Assembly (NCBI GenBank): GCA_031373785.1
Contig: JANMNE010000314.1
Span: forward strand, 1-20,834
Direction: 5' to 3'
Source: JAENVT01 sp031373785
GTDB lineage: Bacteria > Actinomycetota > Acidimicrobiia > Acidimicrobiales > Ilumatobacteraceae
DNA length: 20,834 bases
Shown piece by piece: positions 15,168 to 20,834 of this stretch. The stretch's first letter is position 1. The number at the start of each line of letters is the position of its first letter. Under the pieces are notes generated by a model, which did no database searches, was not told where the DNA came from, and was given only the letters and a program-made list of their open reading frames with translations. Made by a program: the position numbers and the translations under genes.

Positions 15168-15237
15168 GATCTGGGTGCCAGGCTCCTTCACCGCCGCACG
15201 CCGGAGGCAGGTCAGAGAGATCGTTGGCACCCAGATC
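15168..15237. repeat. Perfect 13-bp inverted repeat enclosing a 70-bp unit
   Basis: GATCTGGGTGCCA (15168-15180) and TGGCACCCAGATC (15225-15237) are exact reverse complements, 44 bases apart. Inside, CCAGGCTCC (15178-15186) and GGAGGCAGG (15203-15211) are complementary in 7 of 9 positions, so the unit can form a long irregular hairpin. No flanking target-site duplication is evident. It could be a REP/MITE-like element or a structured 3' end for the convergent transcripts. Confidence 0.6.
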
Positions 15238-15351
15238 CGCGAGACAGCCCAGAAGAACGCGCCGAACCGGCGACCTGCATTTGCGGTACGTCCCTCAGTA
15301 TCTGTCGGCAGACGAGGCAATGGTTGGCCGGGGCGACACTCACCCGGATTG

Positions 15352-16377
15352 CTAGGCCGCAGCGCGGTTGCTTCGACGGCGCTCGAACACCTCGACGTAC
15401 CCCTCGACCATGCGCTCCACCGAGAATCGGGCGCGCACGTGGTCGCGACAGACGGCGCGGTCTATCTGGTCGATCGACCGCAGGCCGGTGATCAGTTCGG
15501 CATCGCTGTCGCCGAGAAATCCGGTGACGCCGTGTTCGACGATTTCTGGGGCCGCGCCCTGCGGGCACCCGACGACGGGTGTGCCGCACGCCAGCGATTC
15601 GAGCATGGCCATGCCGAACGGTTCGCGCCAGCTGATCGGGTTCAGTAGGGCAGCCGCTGAGGCCAACAGTTCGCGCTTCCCGTCGGCGTCGACCTCCCCG
15701 AGAAAGATCACATCGTCGCCGAGGTGTGGGCGGACGAACTCGTCGAAGTACGCATGCTCGTCCGGTTCGCGCATCTTGGCAGCGATCTTCAGCCGCATCC
15801 CCGCGGCGCGGGCCACTGCGATGGCCCGGTGGACTCCCTTGTTGGCCACCATCCGCCCGAGCAGCGCAACATATCCGCCGTCGCCGTCGCCGAACGGGTA
15901 GTTGTCGACGTTGATGCCGTGATGAACGACCGCGTCGACCGGTAGGTGCGTCGACGCGGCGTGGGACTCGGAGATCGCCACGAGACCGACACGCGGTACG
16001 ACGGCGTTGTAGATGGCGTTGTAGGTCCGCGTAAACGGATTGTGGTTCGTGGTCACGACCGGCAGGCTCGGGAACCGGGCCGAGTACACCGGGCCGGCCA
16101 GCGTGTTGTCGTGCACGATGTCGGCGTCTTGCACGAACTCGTACGCGCCGATGGCATGTTCGAGCTCGATGCTCATACGGCCCATGCGAACCGTGTCTTC
16201 TGCCGGGATGACCGACGCCTTCGGCACTGGGCACGTCGAGTCCGGGTGGCACACCAGCAAGACGTTGTGGCCGGCCGCCTGGAACCCACGGGCGAGCTCG
16301 TCGAGCACGGCCTCGGTGCCGCCGTAGGCAGGTGCCGGTACCGGCAGCCACGGCGGAGCGATCATCGCGATGTCCAT
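15352..16377 (-). CDS. Family 4 glycosyltransferase (GT-B fold)
   Basis: A 341-residue retaining glycosyltransferase of the GT4 type, transferring a sugar from a nucleotide-sugar donor. The N-terminal Rossmann half begins MDIAMIAPPWLPVPAPAYGGTE with the glycine loop at 18-21. The C-terminal half has the donor-binding GRMVANKG (174-181) and the E-x7-E signature EPFGMAMLE (252-260), followed by ACGTPVVGCPQGAAPEIV. The acceptor and the sugar cannot be inferred from sequence. The start ATG at 16377 has AAGGAGA 10 bases upstream. It lies 30 bases downstream of otsA on the same strand, so the two are probably co-transcribed. This suggests a role in trehalose, glycogen or another glucose-based product, but that is inference. 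Confidence 0.92.
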   Translation of the reverse strand: MDIAMIAPPWLPVPAPAYGGTEAVLDELARGFQAAGHNVLLVCHPDSTCPVPKASVIPAEDTVRMGRMSIELEHAIGAYEFVQDADIVHDNTLAGPVYSARFPSLPVVTTNHNPFTRTYNAIYNAVVPRVGLVAISESHAASTHLPVDAVVHHGINVDNYPFGDGDGGYVALLGRMVANKGVHRAIAVARAAGMRLKIAAKMREPDEHAYFDEFVRPHLGDDVIFLGEVDADGKRELLASAAALLNPISWREPFGMAMLESLACGTPVVGCPQGAAPEIVEHGVTGFLGDSDAELITGLRSIDQIDRAVCRDHVRARFSVERMVEGYVEVFERRRSNRAAA

Positions 16378-16407
16378 GCGTTCGTTGTCTCCTTGGAGTA
16401 CCGGCTG

Positions 16408-17847
16408 CTACCGCAGCTTTCGGACGACTTCCGAGCCAACGCCGGCTGCGACGTCGGTACGGAGGGCGAGGTCCTCGGCGCGGACCGCGGCCGTCGACTC
16501 GAGCCGACTGAGAAAGTTGCGCGCCCAGCGGTGCACGTCGTTGTGCCTCACCGCAGCTCGCATCGTCTTCAGCCGGGCGGAGCGCTCCACGAGCGGCATG
16601 TTGATCGCCGTGACGAGCGCCCGCTTGATCGCCTCGATGTCGTACGGGTTGACGATCAGCGCACCCTCGAGATCTTGCGCGGCGCCGGCGAACTCACTGA
16701 GGATCAGGGTTCCATTGAGGTCGCCGCGCGCCGCGACGAACTCCTTGGCAACGAGGTTCATCCCGTCGGCGAGTGATGTGACGACCAGCGCGTCGGCGGT
16801 CCTGAACCACGCCGCCATCTGGTTCTCGTCGAGCGACGAATCCATGTACACGACCGGGAGCGACCCATCGGCGCGCTGATGCTTGCTGTTGATCAGTTCG
16901 ATGAGGTGCTCGACCTCTTCACGCTCGTCCTCGTAGGCCGCGACATCGGACCGGCTCGGGACCGCGACCTGCACGAACGAGCATGTATCGGGGTCGAGCA
17001 ACCCCTCGTCGAGCAACTCCCCGAACGCCCGAAGGCGCTGGGAGATGCCCTTGGTGTAGTCGAGGCGGTCGATGCCGAGGAAGACCGACTTCACGCCCAG
17101 CACCTCCCGTTGCTGCGAGGCCTGAGCCACCACACCGTTGCCAAGTTCGTCCCAGTGGGCAAAGTCGATCGAGATCGGAAATGCGTCGACATCGACGGTG
17201 TGGAAGCCGTCGAACACGATGTGCCCGCGCACGCGTGCATCGACCAGGCGTTCGGCCGCAGCGACGAAGTTGGCGACATCGTCAGGGATCTGGAACCCCA
17301 ACACGTCGGCGCCCAACATGCCCCTGATCACCTCTTTCCGCCACGGCAACATCGAGAACAACTGGGCGTTCGGGAACGGGATGTGCAGGAACAGCCCGAT
17401 GCGCAGGTCGGGTCGCTTGGCGCGGATGATGGCCGGGGCGAGCAGCAGGTGGTAGTCGTGCACCCACACCGTTCCCCCTTGGGGCGCGATCCGCGTGACC
17501 GCTGCTGCGAAGCGCCGGTTGACGATGCGATATGAGTGCCACCAGGCTCGGTTCAACTGCACCGTCCGCAGTCGGCCGTGGAACAATGGCCACAGGATCG
17601 CGTTGGAGAATCCCTGGTAGTACCGAACGAAGTCGTCTGCAGAAAGCGCTACGGGGTGCAGCCGCAGGTCACCGTGGTCGAACGGCTTTGGTCGGCCGGC
17701 TTCCGGACCGGCCCACCCGACCCACTGCGAGCCAGCGGCGGTCACCGACGACAATGCAGAGGCCAAACCCCCAGGACTGGTGTTGAGCTGTCCATCAGGA
17801 CCAAGTTCGACCGGCAGCCGGTTGGCCGCCACGACGAGTCCTTTCAT
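16408..17847 (-). CDS. otsA: alpha,alpha-Trehalose-phosphate synthase (UDP/GDP/ADP-glucose-forming)
   Basis: A 479-residue GT20 enzyme that makes trehalose 6-phosphate from a nucleotide-glucose and glucose 6-phosphate in the cytoplasm, for osmoprotection and stress tolerance. Key residues match E. coli OtsA almost position for position: Arg10 in ANRLPV, Asp131 in WVHDYHL, His155 in FLHIPFPN, Arg261 and Lys266 in GIDRLDYTKG, and Asp361 and Glu369 in DGMNLVAKEF. The length is nearly the same as E. coli OtsA. The start ATG at 17847 has GAAAGG (plus-strand complement 17857-17862) 9 bases upstream. There is no OtsB domain fused to it and no classical otsB in the window. It heads an operon with the GT4 gene and is divergent from the HAD phosphatase gene. 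Confidence 0.97.
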   Translation of the reverse strand: MKGLVVAANRLPVELGPDGQLNTSPGGLASALSSVTAAGSQWVGWAGPEAGRPKPFDHGDLRLHPVALSADDFVRYYQGFSNAILWPLFHGRLRTVQLNRAWWHSYRIVNRRFAAAVTRIAPQGGTVWVHDYHLLLAPAIIRAKRPDLRIGLFLHIPFPNAQLFSMLPWRKEVIRGMLGADVLGFQIPDDVANFVAAAERLVDARVRGHIVFDGFHTVDVDAFPISIDFAHWDELGNGVVAQASQQREVLGVKSVFLGIDRLDYTKGISQRLRAFGELLDEGLLDPDTCSFVQVAVPSRSDVAAYEDEREEVEHLIELINSKHQRADGSLPVVYMDSSLDENQMAAWFRTADALVVTSLADGMNLVAKEFVAARGDLNGTLILSEFAGAAQDLEGALIVNPYDIEAIKRALVTAINMPLVERSARLKTMRAAVRHNDVHRWARNFLSRLESTAAVRAEDLALRTDVAAGVGSEVVRKLR

Positions 17848-17892
17848 CAGTACAGGCCTTTCAACTCATCGATCAACCCGCCCCCGTTACCC

Positions 17893-17898
17893 GATCGT
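17893..17898 (-). promoter_or_regulatory. Possible -10 element for otsA
   Basis: On the minus strand, TACGAT fits the TAnnnT form about 45 bases upstream of the otsA ATG. A poor -35 (TGGCTT) lies 16 bases further up. The call is weak and is listed because this 113-base divergent region must hold the otsA and HAD promoters. Confidence 0.25.
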
Positions 17899-17960
17899 AC
17901 TCCGGTCGAAACGGGAAGCCATCCGGGTGTTGCGATCGCGGGTTTGGGGTAAGAAGTGGT

Positions 17961-18638
17961 GTGCACGAAATGGTGATCGCCGTCGACGTCGACGGAACCT
18001 TGTACGACGGCGTCGGAGTTGCCCCGGAAGCCGTCGCCGCCCTGAGTCAGGCCACGGCCGACGGTCACACGCTGGTCATCGTCACCGGTCGGCGTTGGGA
18101 GGAGCTGGGGCATGTGATCCCCGGGGTGCTGGAACTCGCTGCTCGGGCCGTCTGCGAGGAGGGAGGTGTGATGGTCGATGTGGAGACATTCCAGTTGACA
18201 CTGCTCGCCGAGCCGGTCGAGCCGGCGCTGATCGCCGAACTGCGGAGTGCCGGTGTACCGTCGCTCGACGTCGGTCACGTCGTGGTGGGCGCGCCGACAT
18301 CATGGCGTGACGTCGTCACCGAGGCACGCGACCGCCTCGGAAGCAAGCGCGCCATCATCACCAACAAGGGCTCGATCGCCCTCACGCCACCAGGGTGCGA
18401 CAAAGGCACCGGGCTGCGCGCCGCGGTCGCCGATCTCGGCCTCCAACGTCTGCCGATCCTGGCCATCGGCGACGCGTCCAACGACCTGGCGATGTTCGCG
18501 ATCGCCAAGGTCGCGGTCGCCGTGGCTAACGCTGACGACGCCGTTCGAGCATCCGGTGTACCGCTGACCATGGCGAGCGCCGGCGTCGGTGTTGCGGAAG
18601 CTCTCCGTCGGTTCCTGCCTCGATCGTCACCGGGCTGA
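17961..18638 (+). CDS. HAD-superfamily phosphatase, Cof / sucrose-phosphatase-like (subclass IIB)
   Basis: A 225-residue haloacid-dehalogenase phosphatase. Motif I is DVDGTLYD with nucleophile Asp9 and acid Asp11, motif II is VTGR with Thr42, motif III is Lys148 in CDKGTGLRAA, and motif IV is GDASNDLAMF with Asp171 and Asp175. The layout, with a cap inserted between motifs II and III, fits subclass IIB, which includes Cof proteins, sucrose-phosphate phosphatase, mannosyl- or glucosyl-3-phosphoglycerate phosphatase and trehalose-6-phosphate phosphatase. Its place beside otsA makes trehalose 6-phosphate or another sugar phosphate a reasonable substrate, but this is inferred. The start is GTG at 17961; an ATG at 17970 is an alternative, and neither has a strong Shine-Dalgarno. 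The last 113 bases overlap the convergent glucosidase gene. Confidence 0.9.
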   Translation: MHEMVIAVDVDGTLYDGVGVAPEAVAALSQATADGHTLVIVTGRRWEELGHVIPGVLELAARAVCEEGGVMVDVETFQLTLLAEPVEPALIAELRSAGVPSLDVGHVVVGAPTSWRDVVTEARDRLGSKRAIITNKGSIALTPPGCDKGTGLRAAVADLGLQRLPILAIGDASNDLAMFAIAKVAVAVANADDAVRASGVPLTMASAGVGVAEALRRFLPRSSPG

Positions 18639-20769
18639 CAGCGGCGGCCGTCGACCCGCCGGCGGAGTCCCCGTCTCGATCGGCATGCAGCTCGCGGACC
18701 GTGGCGGCGCCGTCGTCGATGCGCACGTTGAACCGGCGATCGACCAGACGGACGCCGACCAGCAACAGGTCGTCCTCGATGGCGCCGGGGACGGGGTCGA
18801 CGCGCAACCCCTTCTCCTCGTCGGGCTCCATGCCCAACATGATGCGCAGCAGCAAGAACGGCGTTGCTGCGGCCCACGCCTGGGGCGAACACGACGTGGG
18901 GAACGGGATCGGGGTCTCGACGTCGAGGCGGTCGAGCCCGCTGAACAACTCGGGCAGGCGCCCCTGCCATGCTTCCGATGCAGCCAGCAGACCGTTGGCC
19001 ACGACCAACGCTGCGTCATGGAAGCCGTAGGCCTGCAATCCAGCGGCACACAGGGCTCCGTCGTGGGGCCACACCGTGCCGCAGTGGTAGCTCATCGGGT
19101 CGTAGGCCCGTTCGTCGGAGGCGAGCGTCCTGATCCCCCACCCGTTCCACATCTCCGGTGACATCAGGCGCTCGGCGACGAGCGCCGCCCGTTCGTCACT
19201 CACGATCCCGCTCCACAGGCAATGGCCGATGTTCGATGTCAGCGAATCCACGGGCTCCTTGTCGGGTCCGAGGGCGACTGCGTACCAGCCGAGATCGTCG
19301 ATCCAGAAGTCGTGGTTGAACTTGGCCTTCAGCTGCTGGGCGAGTTGCCCGCAGTGAGCAACCGTGTCGAGATCACCAAGCCTGCTGGCAATTGCCCTCC
19401 TCGCGAGGTACGCAGCGTAGGCGTACCCCTGCACCTCGCACAGCGCCAACGGCGCCTCGGCGACCCTGCCGTCGCGATAGCGAATGCCGTCGTTGGAGTC
19501 CTTCCAGCCCTGGTTCGCCAGGCCGCGATCCGACGTCTTCTGGTACTCGATGTACCCGTCCCCGTCGCGGTCCCCGTACTCGTGCATCCACGTGAGGGCC
19601 CGATCTGCGTGCGGCAGCAGGGCGCGCAGTGCCTCCTCGCCGAGCCCCCAGCGGCTGAGCTCGCCGAGCAGCACGACGAACAGCGGGGTGGCGTCGACCG
19701 AGCCGTAGTACGTGTTGCCGCCGGTCAGGGTCGGGGCGTCGACGCCCAGGTACCGCGTCTCGTGCATGATGCGCCCCGGCTCCTCTTCCGACACGAGATC
19801 GACCTTGCGACCCTGCAACTCTGCAAGCGCCTCCAGCACACCCATCGCCAACGTCGGGTCGATCGGCAGCGACATGTATGCACTGATCAGCGCGTCACGA
19901 CCGAACAACGTCATGTACCAGGGCGCACCGGCGGCGATGACGGGCCGATGCCGCCCGGTCGGGTCGTGCAGCCGCAGCGCGCTGATGTCTTCGATCGACC
20001 GGTCGTACGCCGCGCTGAGCTGCCTGTTGGCGGTCCGCAGCTTGGGCACCGACGACAGCCACCCGCGGTTCCGGTTGGCAGCGTTCGGCAGGCTCGGATG
20101 GTGGTGCCGCCGCTCGATCCACGACGAACCAAGGGCGACCGTCAGATCGAGTTGCAGCATGCAGACGGCATGGCGTTCGATGGTGACGCTCCAGACGAAG
20201 CCGCGCGTGGAGACCTGAACGGGTGGCCCCTCGACGCTGAGCTCGGCCTGCCGGTGAACGTCTCCCAGCCGCCAGCCGAACAGCAGACTGCTCTCTTTGA
20301 CCTCCAGCGAGTGCTCACCCTCGCTGCTCGGTCGTCCCTCCTTGATTGCGAACACGTCCGCAAAGTCAGCGGCAACTTCGAGCTCGACGACGGCCGCCAC
20401 CGCGGATGCGGTCGTGTTGCGCAGCTCGATCTGCTCGTGCCACACGGAACCGAGTTGTCGACGACGCACCACGAGGATCCGCGGGTCGGCTTGGTGATGT
20501 GCAACCGAGCGGCCGACGAAGGTGCAACCGCTGGCATCGGTGAGGCTGACGGTGAGCGGCTCGACGGTGATCCCACCGACCAGCAGCCGGGCCTGGCTGA
20601 GCACCCGCATGTCGGCAAAGAACACGCCGTGCGTCGGGTTGGTGCTGAAGTCGCCGGATCGCCCGCTGAGGCAGAACGTCTGGCCGTCGACCAACGTGAT
20701 CAGACCGGTCGGATCACCGAGGCTGGTTGGTTCGCCGGCGAGTACCCAGGGACTCGGCTGCACGGTCAT
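18526..20769 (-). CDS. Glycogen-debranching-enzyme-like glucosidase (amylo-alpha-1,6-glucosidase family)
   Basis: A 747-residue protein with an N-terminal beta-sandwich domain (about 23-215) of the glycogen debranching N-terminal type and an (alpha/alpha)6-barrel (about 250-650). Landmarks include APWYMTLFGRD (282-292), QGWKDSND (420-427), LCEVQGYAYAAY (443-454) and YHCGTVWPHDGAL (561-573). A calcium-loop-like DRDGDGYIEY lies at 400-409. The family hydrolyses alpha-1,6 branches or other glucosides; the exact substrate is unknown. The start ATG at 20769 has AGGA (plus-strand complement 20777-20780) 7 bases upstream and overlaps an upstream stop as ATGA. The frame stays open to the window edge but that extension lacks coding character. 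The C-terminal tail (about 700-747), Arg-rich at its end, runs 113 bases into the HAD gene and may be a late extension. Confidence 0.9.
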   Translation of the reverse strand: MTVQPSPWVLAGEPTSLGDPTGLITLVDGQTFCLSGRSGDFSTNPTHGVFFADMRVLSQARLLVGGITVEPLTVSLTDASGCTFVGRSVAHHQADPRILVVRRRQLGSVWHEQIELRNTTASAVAAVVELEVAADFADVFAIKEGRPSSEGEHSLEVKESSLLFGWRLGDVHRQAELSVEGPPVQVSTRGFVWSVTIERHAVCMLQLDLTVALGSSWIERRHHHPSLPNAANRNRGWLSSVPKLRTANRQLSAAYDRSIEDISALRLHDPTGRHRPVIAAGAPWYMTLFGRDALISAYMSLPIDPTLAMGVLEALAELQGRKVDLVSEEEPGRIMHETRYLGVDAPTLTGGNTYYGSVDATPLFVVLLGELSRWGLGEEALRALLPHADRALTWMHEYGDRDGDGYIEYQKTSDRGLANQGWKDSNDGIRYRDGRVAEAPLALCEVQGYAYAAYLARRAIASRLGDLDTVAHCGQLAQQLKAKFNHDFWIDDLGWYAVALGPDKEPVDSLTSNIGHCLWSGIVSDERAALVAERLMSPEMWNGWGIRTLASDERAYDPMSYHCGTVWPHDGALCAAGLQAYGFHDAALVVANGLLAASEAWQGRLPELFSGLDRLDVETPIPFPTSCSPQAWAAATPFLLLRIMLGMEPDEEKGLRVDPVPGAIEDDLLLVGVRLVDRRFNVRIDDGAATVRELHADRDGDSAGGSTAAAVSPVTIEAGTDGELPQHRRRRSPWSAVHRMLERRRQR

Positions 20770-20834
20770 GGCGCCATCCTGCCCGACGGCAGCGTGTCCC
20801 TGTACTGCGGCCGCCACTTGCACGCCTCGACGGC
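20766..20834 (-). CDS. C-terminal end of an unidentified gene (5' part outside window)
   Basis: The last 22 codons of a minus-strand gene entering from the right edge. The peptide ends KWRPQYRDTLPSGRMAP and its TGA (plus-strand 20766-20768) overlaps the glucosidase ATG in an ATGA junction. Twenty-one of the 22 sense codons end in G or C, matching real genes here, whereas the competing in-frame extension of the glucosidase has many A- or T-ending codons. I do not recognise the family from so short a piece. The overlap implies an operon with the glucosidase. Confidence 0.6.
   Translation of the reverse strand, partial: AVEACKWRPQYRDTLPSGRMAP

Larger units (their letters stand above)
15036..15351. 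other. Gene-free convergent spacer rich in inverted repeats
   Basis: This 316-base spacer separates two convergent operons. I see no convincing gene: short open frames exist on both strands but none resembles a known protein or has a good ribosome site. It holds a GC-rich hairpin (15070-15094), an imperfect 12-bp inverted repeat (15098-15139), a 10-bp palindrome TGTCGCGACA (15119-15128) and a perfect 13-bp inverted repeat (15168-15237). Confidence 0.7.

Noticed and set aside
15135..15320. A 61-codon minus-strand open frame in the convergent spacer
   Set aside because: It has no ribosome site or family resemblance, and it passes through the 13-bp inverted repeat. It is probably not a gene.
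15212..16351. A 379-codon minus-strand frame overlapping the GT4 gene in another frame
   Set aside because: It is extremely Arg-rich without motifs; the true frame has the E-x7-E signature and a Shine-Dalgarno.
17883..17915. A 6-bp inverted repeat CCCGTT/AACGGG between otsA and the HAD gene
   Set aside because: The arms are short and the loop is 21 bases; this is within chance expectation for GC-rich DNA.

Overview
This is a GC-rich window whose gene content and codon use fit a high-GC actinobacterium. The nearest guess is Acidimicrobiia, for example an Ilumatobacter-like lineage. The reasons are third-position GC bias throughout, a PFK of the actinobacterial mixed-substrate type, a stand-alone Nfu N-domain protein, WS/DGAT-type acyltransferases, and secreted or zinc-ribbon proteins of the kind common in that class. 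The taxonomic guess is inference; I see no rRNA, tRNA, phage, IS, CRISPR or plasmid genes.

Layout. 1-3188: the C-terminal half of leucyl-tRNA synthetase, an amidase-signature hydrolase, and a convergent NTF2-fold protein. 3189-6172: a DEAD-box RNA helicase with a structured leader, convergent with a 6-phosphofructokinase. 6173-7552: a secreted protein of unknown function with a good promoter, a four-cysteine zinc-ribbon protein, and a divergent, probably leaderless, NifU-N-domain protein.

7620-15035: a tightly packed operon that is the most interesting part of the window. Two WS/DGAT (HHxxxDG) acyltransferases are followed by an RND/MmpL-like exporter and an acyl-CoA synthetase. Junctions overlap by 4 bases or are separated by a few bases. 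The order recalls mycobacterial PapA-MmpL-FadD lipid assembly and export modules, but WS/DGAT enzymes take the PapA role and no polyketide synthase is visible. The exporter has an extra 13th membrane segment, a Pro/Thr-rich linker and a small two-cysteine C-terminal domain.

15036-15351: a convergent, gene-free spacer rich in inverted repeats, including a perfect 13-bp repeat enclosing a 70-bp unit. 15352-20834: a carbohydrate block. It holds a GT4 glycosyltransferase and OtsA (trehalose-6-phosphate synthase) in one minus-strand operon, a divergent Cof-type HAD phosphatase, and a glycogen-debranching-enzyme-like glucosidase. The glucosidase tail overlaps the phosphatase end antiparallel by 113 bases. 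No classical OtsB is present, so the HAD protein is a candidate trehalose-6-phosphate phosphatase. At the right edge, the last 22 codons of another minus-strand gene overlap the glucosidase start in an ATGA junction.
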